From GCA-2718815 sp963578105 (GTDB taxonomy: Bacteria > Planctomycetota > Planctomycetia > Pirellulales > Pirellulaceae), in the NCBI GenBank assembly GCA_963578105.1, contig CAUZBP010000012.1, positions 17,832 to 81,831 of the forward strand: a stretch of 64,000 bases of DNA, written 5' to 3'. Under the pieces are notes generated by a model. The model saw only the letters and a program-made list of their open reading frames with translations, searched no databases and was not told the DNA's origin. A program made the position numbers and the translations under genes. Shown here piece by piece: positions 1 through 8,394 of the stretch; within the stretch, counting starts at the first letter, position 1; each line of letters opens with the position of its first letter.

Positions 1-1
1 G

Positions 2-1858
2 TATTTTGCTACCAGTTACGTCAATCGACTCTGGGGATATCTGATCGGAGTCGGACTGATCGAACCGCTTGACGACATTCGCGCTGGCAATCCGCCCAGC
101 AATCCTGAACTGCTCACATGGCTCGCTCGTGAATTTGTGGAACACGATTTCGACACACAATATATGGTCCGTACGATTTGCAAATCACGCACCTACCAAT
201 TGTCACTGAAAACCAACCGTTGGAATGAAGACGACAAGGTCAACTACTCCCATGCGCAGGCCCGTCGCCTGCCTGCCGAAGTTCTCTACGATGCTATCTA
301 TCGCGTGACGGGTGCCCATTCACAATTCCCGAACGTAGCGAGCGGCACGCGCGCCGCTGCTCTGCCAGATGTGGGCATCAAGCTGCCAGACGGCTTTCTC
401 GGCACTCTCGGGCGACCACCGCGCGAAAGTGCTTGTGAATGTGAACGGACTGCCGACTTGCGATTGGGACCGGTCATGGCCCTGGTGAGTGGACCGACCG
501 TCAATGATGCGATCAGTGATGTGGACAACGCCATTGCACGACTTGTGGCTCAACAACCAGACGACCGTGAACTCTGCCGTGAAATCTTTCTTCGCGTCCT
601 CAATCGCCTCCCCACGCCTGCTGAAATTGAAGCAACATGGAATTTGACCGATCAGATTCAAGCCGATCACGAGCAGCTTGTCTCGCAGCTGGAAGAGTAT
701 CGCAAGTTGCTACCCGGCATCATGGCCAAACGAAAACGGCTGCGGAAAGAACGCCTGGATTTTCTTGAGAAACAACTGGATGAATACGAAATTCAACTTG
801 CGCCGCGTCTTGGCCAACTGGAACTCAAACGACAGCACCGTTTGCTCGAATTGGAACACGAATTAAGCGAGTACGAACTGGCATTCCCTAGTCGATTAGC
901 AACTTGGGAAAAGCGGCAGTCGGAGCCCACCGAATGGGCCGTGTTCGATCCCGAACACTTGGATTCAGACTATCCCAGGGAGATGGAAAAACTGGAGGAT
1001 CTTTCGATCTATGTCAGCGGCCGTACCGGGCGGATCAGCTACATGGTCACGGGGGAAAGCACGGCGAAAAACCTGACCGCCGTGCAGCTCGAAGTACTGA
1101 CAGATGAACGTCTTCCTCACCAGGGACCCGGACGCCGCAAGAGTGACGGAAATTTCGTGCTCTCGGAATTCAAAGTCAGCTGGGCTCCCTGGGGTACGGA
1201 TCCGAACGTGGATACGGATAAGGAAGCATGGAAAAACATTAACTTAACTGACGCGGTTGCTGATTTTAGCCAGAAGCATTTTGACGTGACGTTTGCCAGT
1301 GACGGAAAGCTCCGTGACGACAAAGGCTGGGCAATCTTACCGGAAACGGGAAAGAATCACACGGTCGTCTTCGAAACCGAAGAGGCCCCCATCGAAGGCG
1401 AACGGTTTTTGTTGCGATTTGAGCTCGTCCAGGAGTATGGCTCTCCGGAGACCGCAATCGGCAGGTTCCGAATTTCCACCTCCAGTGCACCGCGTAGGGT
1501 TCCAGGACCTTTAACGGATCATTTTAAGGGAATTTTACAGATACCGGCCGATAACCGAAATAAAGAGCAACAAGATGAGTTGGTAGAACACTTTCGGAAA
1601 AATGACGTGGTACTGAAGAAACTCAACACAAAGCTTGACCAAGCGAAGCAACCTTTGCCGAATGACCCGCACTTGAGTAAGCTGAAGGATCAACTGGTTT
1701 TAGCCCGGCGTCCATTGGGAAAAGATGACCTCAAAAAAGAGCGTCTTGACCGTTACGTTCGAATCAGCGAACAACAATTGCAAAGTCATCGGTTGACCGT
1801 CACGCAGGACTTGGTCTGGGCGTTGATTAATAATCCAGCATTTTTGTTTAATCGATAA
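2..1858 (+). CDS. DUF1553-type planctomycete protein, 3' part (5' end outside window)
   Basis: The reading frame is open from base 2, so the gene begins upstream of the window. The first residues visible (YVNRLWGYLIGVGLIEP, then a PELL-TWLAREFVEHDFD-type block and ICKSRTYQLS) are the conserved C-terminal DUF1553 core. A helix with RVLNRLPTPAEIE follows, then about 100 residues of charged coiled coil, then a domain with a GRTGRISYMV/LTAVQLEVL/GPGRRKSDGNFVLSEF pattern that recurs in this family and resembles a carbohydrate-binding fold, then more helix. Planctomycetes encode many DUF1549/DUF1553 proteins, usually with a DUF1501 gene next door, as here 76 bp downstream. The function is unproven; roles at the cell surface or in polysaccharide processing have been suggested. 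The DUF1549 half, expected at the N terminus, cannot be seen. Confidence 0.9.
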   Translation, partial: YFATSYVNRLWGYLIGVGLIEPLDDIRAGNPPSNPELLTWLAREFVEHDFDTQYMVRTICKSRTYQLSLKTNRWNEDDKVNYSHAQARRLPAEVLYDAIYRVTGAHSQFPNVASGTRAAALPDVGIKLPDGFLGTLGRPPRESACECERTADLRLGPVMALVSGPTVNDAISDVDNAIARLVAQQPDDRELCREIFLRVLNRLPTPAEIEATWNLTDQIQADHEQLVSQLEEYRKLLPGIMAKRKRLRKERLDFLEKQLDEYEIQLAPRLGQLELKRQHRLLELEHELSEYELAFPSRLATWEKRQSEPTEWAVFDPEHLDSDYPREMEKLEDLSIYVSGRTGRISYMVTGESTAKNLTAVQLEVLTDERLPHQGPGRRKSDGNFVLSEFKVSWAPWGTDPNVDTDKEAWKNINLTDAVADFSQKHFDVTFASDGKLRDDKGWAILPETGKNHTVVFETEEAPIEGERFLLRFELVQEYGSPETAIGRFRISTSSAPRRVPGPLTDHFKGILQIPADNRNKEQQDELVEHFRKNDVVLKKLNTKLDQAKQPLPNDPHLSKLKDQLVLARRPLGKDDLKKERLDRYVRISEQQLQSHRLTVTQDLVWALINNPAFLFNR

Positions 1859-1934
1859 GCAGGAGTTTTGCACGAATGCAGGCAATGACAGCCTTTACCT
1901 GCCAGCTCCAACCTATCCATAAGGACCATTCACA

Positions 1935-3404
1935 ATGTTGAGAATTTCCGGACAACCCGGCAAGGATGTTTGCGATCAGAACCTGGTTCCAAGTCGCCGC
2001 GATATTTTGCGAGTGGGTGGTGCTGGCATGTTGGGATTGTCACTGGGTTCGATGTTCCAGCTCCAGGCACAAGCCAATCAGGCGGGCCAGCGGGGTGGTC
2101 CCGGTTGGGGCAAAGCCAAAAGTGTCATTATGCTTTATCTTCAGGGCGGTCCCAGCCATTTGGACCTTTGGGATCCCAAAGAAAACGCACCCGAAAACGT
2201 CCGTAGCACGTATCCCAACATCTCGACAAAAATTCCTGGGGTTCAGTTTACCGAGGTCCTTCCCAAACTGGCGGAGATCAATGACCGGTTCACTCTCATC
2301 CGCTCGATGGGCTATACCCCTTACGGACTGTTCAACCACACTGCGGCCATTTATCAGATGATGACCGGTTACACCACGGACAAAGTCAGTACCTCCGGGC
2401 AACTGGAACCCCCCAGCCCCAAGGACTTCCCCAATTTCGGGTCGAACATCGTTCGTCTGCAACCGCTCGACCAGCCCATGCTGCCGTTCGTGATGTTACC
2501 ACGACCGCTTCAGGAAAGTGGGGTGGTGGGCAAAGGTGGTTCGGCCGGTTTTCTAGGCAAATCATTCGATCCCTACACGTTGTATCCTGATGGGGACGAT
2601 ATGGACATGCAAAAAATGGACCGCATCAACATTGCTGACCTCCAACTTCGCCCGGACATTTTCCCAGAACGGCTGCAGCGACGTGCTCGATTGCGAGACT
2701 TCGTCAATCAACAGATGCCGGAAGTCGATCGTGCGGTGCAGGACTTGAAGCTCAACGAGTACTACGATCGGGCTTTGAGTCTCGTGGTCTCCGGCCGGGC
2801 GCGCGACGCATTTCAACTGAACGCCGAGTCGGATGCATTGCGTGACGCCTACGGTCGCAACACATTCGGTCAAAGTTGTCTGCTCGCCCGGCGGCTCGTC
2901 GAAGCGGGGACGCGCGTCGTCGAGGTCATCTGGCCCAAAGTGGCGAATTCCGATAATCACTCCTGGGATCATCACATGGGGCTCACCAAACGTATGAAGC
3001 AGCAATCCGGTCCTATGCTCGATCAAGGCTTATCCGCTCTGGTGACTGATTTAGACTCGCGTGGATTGCTCGACGAAACCCTGCTTGTCGCCGTCGGTGA
3101 ATTCGGCCGTTCGCCACAAAAAGGTGTCAGTACCTCCGGAAACAATAACAGCGCTGATGGACGAGACCACTGGCCCTACTGCTACACGGCCTGTATTGCC
3201 GGGGCGGGCATCAAACGGGGATACGTCCATGGCAAGTCGGATAAGACCGCTTCGTCTCCCGTTGAGGATCCGGTACATCCGGGCGAGTTGTTGGCCACGA
3301 TCTACCATGCCTGTGGAATCGATCCCGAAACGCTTGTCTACAATCACTTGAACCAGCCGCGTGAGTTGGTCAAAGCAAAGGCGGTCTCGGCGTTGTTCGC
3401 GTAA
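1935..3404 (+). CDS. DUF1501 family protein with Tat signal
   Basis: A 489-residue protein with a twin-arginine signal (SRRDILRVGGAG, about residues 20-31) followed by a hydrophobic stretch, so probable folded export. The body has the DUF1501 hallmarks: VIMLYLQGGPSHLDLWDPK near residue 65, SMGYTPYG, NHTAA, SWDHHMG, LVAVGEFGRSP and DGRDHWP. The family is related to the sulfatase/alkaline phosphatase fold. The start is supported by AAGGA about 10 bases upstream of the ATG. It follows a DUF1553 gene in the same orientation and the two are probably co-transcribed. The substrate is unknown. Confidence 0.92.
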   Translation: MLRISGQPGKDVCDQNLVPSRRDILRVGGAGMLGLSLGSMFQLQAQANQAGQRGGPGWGKAKSVIMLYLQGGPSHLDLWDPKENAPENVRSTYPNISTKIPGVQFTEVLPKLAEINDRFTLIRSMGYTPYGLFNHTAAIYQMMTGYTTDKVSTSGQLEPPSPKDFPNFGSNIVRLQPLDQPMLPFVMLPRPLQESGVVGKGGSAGFLGKSFDPYTLYPDGDDMDMQKMDRINIADLQLRPDIFPERLQRRARLRDFVNQQMPEVDRAVQDLKLNEYYDRALSLVVSGRARDAFQLNAESDALRDAYGRNTFGQSCLLARRLVEAGTRVVEVIWPKVANSDNHSWDHHMGLTKRMKQQSGPMLDQGLSALVTDLDSRGLLDETLLVAVGEFGRSPQKGVSTSGNNNSADGRDHWPYCYTACIAGAGIKRGYVHGKSDKTASSPVEDPVHPGELLATIYHACGIDPETLVYNHLNQPRELVKAKAVSALFA

Positions 3405-3516
3405 GCACGACGTTGCTCTTGCCATATCAGCCGGCGCGGATGTCCAGGCACATCGGTTGGCTGCATTTTCTACAGGATCGTCAGGGCGCACCTGTTAGAA
3501 TTCCAGCCCGGAAATT

Positions 3517-4827
3517 CTACACATCCTTGGACTGGTCTACACGCTCTGGATTAACAAACGGCAACAGCAGGAGCGGCAACCCCAACGCCACCGCCGCAAA
3601 CCAGAAACTCTGTGCATACGTAAAGTCGTAGCTGTCGCTCAACGGACCAACGAGCTTGTTGCCGATTACGTGTCCGATGTTACTGACGGTCATATAGACT
3701 GTGAATATCGTGGCAGCAGCTTTGGTCCAGGTAATTCGCATCCCCATCGAAAGGAACCCCACACTGCCGATCGCCATCACGCCCGGGTAAAACAGCAGGT
3801 AACCGCCGGCAAACCACGATTTGTCCCAGTGTTCGGGGAAGGCTGCAAAACATGCCGTCAGCAGCCCGAACAAGCCAAAGCCGATCGTCATCACTTTCCG
3901 TCGACCGATCCGATCCGCCAAGAATCCTCCTAACAGTGCGCCGGTCATTTCAGGCAGGACAGCGGCACCCGAAACCTGGGAGACTTGAAGGAAGCTCCAA
4001 CCGAGCTCTTGTGTATACAACGGTTTGGTGATCACTTCGACAATGCCCCAGCCAACCGTGCTGAGCGTGCCGAAGACCAGGAATATAGAAGTTGTCGTTA
4101 ACGAAAAGGCCCGACGTACGTCAATGAGGACCTCCAGTGGGCTGCGCAAACTGGTAGGTGTCTCCGGCTGTCCATTGTCAGGATCGGGGTAGGAAGGTTG
4201 TACGGGGCGAATGCTCCAGGGAAATCGTTTTTCTCCCGGCCGCTCCAGCAGCAGCAATGGAAAGAGCATGATCAGGACCAGAAGGACAAACTGAGCCAGC
4301 ACCGCGGCGGGTAGACCCCAAAAATAGATCATGTGGGCCATCACCGTAGCGCCCACGGCCTTGCCGATCAGCTTGGAGCCCCACATCATGCCGTTGGTAC
4401 GTCCCTGTTCGGCAACAGGCAACACATCGATTGCAAGCGCATCGGTGGCAACGTCCTGCAGCGAAGCGAAGCAGTTGTGGATGAAGAACATCCATCCCAA
4501 CAGCCGCAAGTTCTCCGAAAGGTCGCCCAGCATCAGGATGCCGAGCAGGGAGACGGCCATCATCAACTCGGCACCGATGATCCAGGGCCGACGACGGCCC
4601 ATGGAACGAATGGTAATCGTGTCGATCAGCGGGGCCCACACCAGTTTGAACGTCCAGGGCACCAGCACAATCGCTGTCAGTTCGCCCGCCGCCGCCTGAC
4701 TGATCCCTTTCTCTCCCGTCAGGTAAGCAACCAAAGCGGTTACCATGAAACCCCAGGGAACCCCTTGGGCGAAGTACATCGCACAGAGCATGGTCACCCG
4801 GTGTGTGCGGTTGTCGACAAGGGCCAT
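3517..4827 (-). CDS. MFS transporter, AmpG-like
   Basis: A 436-residue polytopic inner-membrane protein with about 12 hydrophobic segments. The start (YFAQGVPWGFMVTALVAYL), the acidic/arginine loop RSMGRRRPWIIGAE after TM3 and SLQDVATDALAID in TM5 resemble the AmpG/acetyl-CoA-transporter branch of the major facilitator superfamily. The second half repeats the MFS signature as LADRIGRRKVM. Its start lies 22 bp after the stop of the acetyltransferase-like gene, so the two are probably one transcript. The substrate cannot be inferred; an AmpG-like muropeptide permease role is only one option. Confidence 0.88.
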   Translation of the reverse strand: MALVDNRTHRVTMLCAMYFAQGVPWGFMVTALVAYLTGEKGISQAAAGELTAIVLVPWTFKLVWAPLIDTITIRSMGRRRPWIIGAELMMAVSLLGILMLGDLSENLRLLGWMFFIHNCFASLQDVATDALAIDVLPVAEQGRTNGMMWGSKLIGKAVGATVMAHMIYFWGLPAAVLAQFVLLVLIMLFPLLLLERPGEKRFPWSIRPVQPSYPDPDNGQPETPTSLRSPLEVLIDVRRAFSLTTTSIFLVFGTLSTVGWGIVEVITKPLYTQELGWSFLQVSQVSGAAVLPEMTGALLGGFLADRIGRRKVMTIGFGLFGLLTACFAAFPEHWDKSWFAGGYLLFYPGVMAIGSVGFLSMGMRITWTKAAATIFTVYMTVSNIGHVIGNKLVGPLSDSYDFTYAQSFWFAAVALGLPLLLLPFVNPERVDQSKDV

Positions 4828-4849
4828 GAAAATCCATCCATTAAAAAAA

Positions 4850-5932
4850 CTAAGGCGTGTTAATCCCTGGCCAGTTACATTGCCCGCAGGTCACAACCCC
4901 CGGCTCATCCGTCCAGTCGTCAAACTGCTCGAAGCTCTCCCAGGGCGGTGGATCATTCGCCGCACAACGGTGGTGTTCGCGAATCCGTCCACGGTATGCC
5001 GGACATTCGGTGCGCGGTTCTGAGGCTTCCTGAAACAGGACAGGATTCACAGGTTCGCGGGAGGCCTGCAAAAATCGTTGCCACGCGTCCCTATCACGAC
5101 GACCCTGCCAACATTGTAACATCCGCTGCGTCTTTTCTACCGCGTCCTGCTGTGGATCGTAGGTCTCTTTCATCGGACGCAACACAAGACACCAGGGGTC
5201 GTCTTCTGTCACGGTCCACAGAAAAGAACCCAGATCGCGCGCGCCCATGGCGTGACAGGCAGCTTGTCCGATACGCATGGTGCGCACCAAATCTGCTGCA
5301 ACCAGGGTCTGGAACAACAGCTCAGGAAAATGATACTGGATACGGCGGCCACTGGTGGTATAGGTCGCGTGACGACGTGCTGGATCGATCGCTGACAAGT
5401 AAGGCACGTTGCGTACATCTTCAACGGCGTGGATGTTCGTGAGCGAGTTGACACCAACACCCAGCAGCAGGAGTTTGCCGTCTCGTTCCATCAGGCGAAA
5501 AAAAGGGGAGTCGTGCCCGCAGGGCGTGGGGCTGTGCCCATGTCCTTCCAGCAGAAACTCGGCGTCGCCACCAACTCCCACCCAGGAGTGGGTCGGATGG
5601 CAGCTACGAAGGCAGTCCGATTGCTCTCGCAGTGTCTCGCCAATCTTTCCTGTAAAACCCTGCTGGCCGCTGGTACAGAGTCGTTGGGGGCACTGGGTCA
5701 GGCACAGGCTCAGTGCGTAGTTGTCCGACCGAATCGCGTCGCGGAAGGACGGCATAATGACGCCGCCCGTCGGGCCGGTGGCCTCACGTAAGGCCGCTAT
5801 CACCGTTTCGGCCCCACCCTCCACGTGACCAAACCGAGAAAGCGAAGCGTGAACCATGATGTGACTTGTGGGGCGAATCCCCAGTCGCCCGAGGCGCTCT
5901 ACCATTGCCGCTTGCGTTACATGGTTGGTCAT
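4850..5932 (-). CDS. AAC(3)-family N-acetyltransferase-like protein with Cys-rich C-terminal tail
   Basis: A 360-residue protein. Residues 1-270 match the aminoglycoside 3-N-acetyltransferase/YokD/FrbF family: VHASLSRFGHVEGG near the N terminus, IMPSFRD, the HPTHSWVGVG block holding the likely catalytic His, SPFFRLMERDGKLLLLGVG and NSLTNIHAVED. These enzymes transfer acetyl from acetyl-CoA to an amine, but many family members do not act on antibiotics, so no resistance role is claimed. The protein is about 80 residues longer than typical; the tail has scattered Cys/His ending in CGQCNWPG, which could bind a metal. The gene lies 115 bp after the Zn-ribbon gene and 22 bp before the MFS gene. 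Confidence 0.85.
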   Translation of the reverse strand: MTNHVTQAAMVERLGRLGIRPTSHIMVHASLSRFGHVEGGAETVIAALREATGPTGGVIMPSFRDAIRSDNYALSLCLTQCPQRLCTSGQQGFTGKIGETLREQSDCLRSCHPTHSWVGVGGDAEFLLEGHGHSPTPCGHDSPFFRLMERDGKLLLLGVGVNSLTNIHAVEDVRNVPYLSAIDPARRHATYTTSGRRIQYHFPELLFQTLVAADLVRTMRIGQAACHAMGARDLGSFLWTVTEDDPWCLVLRPMKETYDPQQDAVEKTQRMLQCWQGRRDRDAWQRFLQASREPVNPVLFQEASEPRTECPAYRGRIREHHRCAANDPPPWESFEQFDDWTDEPGVVTCGQCNWPGINTP

Positions 5933-6047
5933 GATTCCCTTGTTCGCTGGCGAAAACCTGGTGGACCGACGGTATATTTCAAAACTAGCGTGCGAGTGAA
6001 TCGACCCTTTGACCTACGGCTCCCCCAAGCAGCTGGCAAGTTTAGCT

Positions 6048-6464
6048 TCAGACAGGCGCAAACGTCAACGAGGTTGTTACGTCGTCGCCCACAGCCCGTT
6101 GCGCAAATCGCGCCACGAGCCGCATTCCCACCTGAATCTCTTCCGGTTGTCGAGCGTCGACTCCCTCCACACGGGCCACAACGCGCGGTCCTTCTGCCAA
6201 CTCGATCACCGCCGAACAGTAGGGGTTGTTTCTGTCAAATCCCTGCTCGGTCATGAATGGCGGCCCGATGGCGATGCAGGTGAACGCGGCCAGCTTGCCG
6301 GTTCCCTGCATTTGCTGCCACTCCATTTGAGCCTGCTGGCACGCGCTACAGCGGCCGCGGGGAGGCACGTAAAGAGCGCCACATGCAGTGCACCTGGAAC
6401 CCATCAGTTTTTCTTCTTCGAGATACTGTTGATAACCATAATCGCTAATGGGTTGTTCGTCCAC
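6048..6464 (-). CDS. Zn-ribbon/OB-fold (DUF35) acyl-CoA-associated protein
   Basis: A 138-residue protein with an N-terminal rubredoxin-like zinc ribbon (CTAC at about 24-27 and CSAC at about 39-42, after PRGRC) and a C-terminal OB fold (GKLAAFTCIAIGPPF, CSAVIELAEGPRVVARVEG). DUF35 proteins partner thiolases, for example PhlB with PhlC or ChsH2-type proteins. Here it begins 3 bases after the stop of a thiolase gene. The GTG start is chosen because GGAGAT sits 8 bases upstream, overlapping the thiolase stop. Translational coupling with the thiolase is likely, and the pair should form a complex. Confidence 0.92.
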   Translation of the reverse strand: MDEQPISDYGYQQYLEEEKLMGSRCTACGALYVPPRGRCSACQQAQMEWQQMQGTGKLAAFTCIAIGPPFMTEQGFDRNNPYCSAVIELAEGPRVVARVEGVDARQPEEIQVGMRLVARFAQRAVGDDVTTSLTFAPV

Positions 6465-6467
6465 GAG

Positions 6468-7733
6468 TTATCTCCGTTCCAGGATCGTGAAGGTGCAGGT
6501 GCCTCCCGTTCCCCCCAAATTGTGAGCCGCACCAAAGCGTAGATCGGGGTGCGGCACCTGCCGCTTTCCCGCCTTGTTCCTGAGCTGTTCCCAGACCTCG
6601 ATCAGCTGCGCCGCACCTGTTGCACCCACCGGGTGCCCTTTACACTTCAGTCCCCCCGAAGTGTTGATCGGTTTGGGTCCGTCAAGCCGTGTCAGGCCAT
6701 CAGCGACAGCTTGGTAACCTTGCCCCGGTTTAAAAAATCCCAGATCCTCGATGTGCATGATTTCGGCGATCGAGAAGCAGTCGTGAACTTCTGCAAACTG
6801 TATGTCTTGAGGTGTCAAATCCGACATTCCATAAGCCTCTTGTGCTGCATGTCGGGTAGCTTCAAAGCAGGTCAGGTCCTCGGTCGCGTGGAGCGCCCGT
6901 CCACTGGCTTGCCCAAGTCCAACCACATAGAGCGGATCTTCGGTGAACGACCTGGCGATTTCTTCGCCCACCAATAAAATACAGGCAGCTCCGTCACTGA
7001 TGGGACTGCAATCGAACAGATGCATCGGCCAGGCTACGACCGGATTGGCCTGCGGATCGCCGAGGAACTGTTTTTCGTCCTTCCACCCTGGAACCGGACT
7101 GCCTTTCTTCTTCGCCTTGATGGCCCTCGACGCCATGATGTCTTGGATCGATCGTTGAAACTGGGCTTTTGGATTCAATGGCGCGTTATTGTGACTCTTG
7201 ATCGTGACATCCATCAAGTGTTCGCGCGTGGCGCCATATTTGTCGAAATAAGCAGTGGCGATAGCGCCAAAGACGCCTGGAAACGTGAAGCCGGCGGACC
7301 GTTCATACGGACTCGCCGCAAGCGCCAACCCTTCTGCAACTTGCTCGGTGGATTGCTTCGACATGTCCTCAAAACCACCCACCAGAACCACGTCATAAAA
7401 TCCCGACGCGATGGAAAACACAGCCTCCCGGAAAGCGAGCGCGCTGGAAGCACAAGCTCCCTCGATGCGCGTGGCCGGCCTGGGAACCAGCCCCACTGTG
7501 TCCGCAAGGATTGCGCCCCAATGTGACTGTTGAACAAAAAAGTCGTTGGTGAAATTCCCCAGGTACAACGCTTCGATGTCGCCCGGATCGACACCCCGAT
7601 CGACCGAGGCAAGCATCTCCTGAAAAGCTTGTAAAAACAAGTCTTTCGAATCTCGATCAGCAAACATTCCAAATGGAGACATACCGGCGCCCACCATTGC
7701 GACACCCCTGCCTAGTTTTCTTTTTTTGATCAT
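6468..7733 (-). CDS. Thiolase / acetyl-CoA acetyltransferase family protein
   Basis: A 421-residue thiolase-fold protein from the ATG at 7733; an in-frame TTG at 7754 is less likely. The active-site Cys lies in EGACASSALAFREAV, followed by VLVGGFEDMS; the second catalytic region is EVHDCFSIAEI and the C-terminal one is GGLKCKGHPVGATG. The dispersed HDCFS pattern is that of the SCP2/archaeal-type thiolases that work with DUF35 partners rather than of FadA. The likely reaction is acyl-CoA condensation or cleavage. It heads a minus-strand run with the DUF35, AAC(3)-like and MFS genes. Confidence 0.92.
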   Translation of the reverse strand: MIKKRKLGRGVAMVGAGMSPFGMFADRDSKDLFLQAFQEMLASVDRGVDPGDIEALYLGNFTNDFFVQQSHWGAILADTVGLVPRPATRIEGACASSALAFREAVFSIASGFYDVVLVGGFEDMSKQSTEQVAEGLALAASPYERSAGFTFPGVFGAIATAYFDKYGATREHLMDVTIKSHNNAPLNPKAQFQRSIQDIMASRAIKAKKKGSPVPGWKDEKQFLGDPQANPVVAWPMHLFDCSPISDGAACILLVGEEIARSFTEDPLYVVGLGQASGRALHATEDLTCFEATRHAAQEAYGMSDLTPQDIQFAEVHDCFSIAEIMHIEDLGFFKPGQGYQAVADGLTRLDGPKPINTSGGLKCKGHPVGATGAAQLIEVWEQLRNKAGKRQVPHPDLRFGAAHNLGGTGGTCTFTILERR

Positions 7734-7904
7734 GACTTTTTCATTTCGGATCAACGGTCTCGCGGTTGGTAAGACCCGTGTTTCACATGACCAGATTAGT
7801 TCACGATCAACTCAGGTTCCCCGGCGTGATAATCCATGTGCCCCACACAACGTTTTCGTACCGACTCTGTCGATCAGTATACGGGTGCGATCACCGAATG
7901 GCAC

Positions 7905-7934
7905 GCCCGGGTCAGCCGGGGCTTTATTTTTTTC
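7905..7934 (+). terminator. Possible intrinsic terminator facing the MFS gene
   Basis: CCCGG (7906-7910) pairs with CCGGG (7916-7920) around a 5-base loop, with one further pair across a bulge, and is followed by a T-rich run at 7923-7933. No plus-strand gene precedes it in the window, so it would end a short untranslated transcript or act as an attenuator. Weak evidence. Confidence 0.25.
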
Positions 7935-8331
7935 AAGCCGCCTGTTTGGTGAACCTGCTGAAAACGCCCAGGTCCTTGCTGAGATGGGTAGCCGCCAGGG
8001 AACCTCTCGGGATGGTCCTTGGGTCACGGCCGGAGCCTTGAAGTGGAAAATGGATTGATTCCTTTCAAAAATTTCGATCGGGCCAAGCAGCCGTTTTTTT
8101 CGGATTATGGTCCTCACGTCAGGGAATAACTGGGACCTGCCGGGCGGTGCCGGCGGGCCTATCTGTTGGACATCCACAAAGCGTGCGGATCAGTCTTTCA
8201 CTTGACAGTAAACATTTTCCTACTAACATTTGCTCTTTGCCTGGGCAGATTGGACAACTCTCGACCGTGAACCGTCAGACCTGCCTGGGTGCGGTGCTGC
8301 AGAACGAGAAACTTTCTACCGGATTTTTAAG

Positions 8332-8379
8332 ACGTGGCCTGCTGGACCAACTCACAGCGGACGGTCCAGCAGGCCACGT
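8332..8379 (+). promoter_or_regulatory. Perfect 17-bp inverted repeat upstream of MFS start
   Basis: Bases 8332-8348 and 8363-8379 are exact reverse complements with a 14-base loop. The right arm ends 15 bases before the ATG at 8395. In RNA this is a very stable hairpin next to the ribosome-binding region; in DNA it could be an operator. Its position argues against the longer TTG-initiated frame from 8230, which would have to translate through it. Confidence 0.6.
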
Positions 8380-8394
8380 TCGTACCACCTGCCT

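Larger units (their letters stand above)
7734..8394. other. Intergenic region between divergent thiolase and MFS genes
   Basis: About 660 bp without a convincing gene. It must hold the promoters of both flanking genes. It contains a GC-rich hairpin followed by a T-tract (7905-7934) and a perfect inverted repeat (8332-8379), listed separately. No other feature was recognised. Confidence 0.5.

Noticed and set aside
4850..5932. Aminoglycoside resistance gene
   Set aside because: The AAC(3) fold is shared by many enzymes with other substrates, and the context does not suggest resistance.
8230..8394. N-terminal extension of the MFS protein from a TTG at 8230
   Set aside because: The extra residues are polar and unlike a transporter start, and the frame would cross a perfect inverted repeat; the ATG at 8395 fits better.
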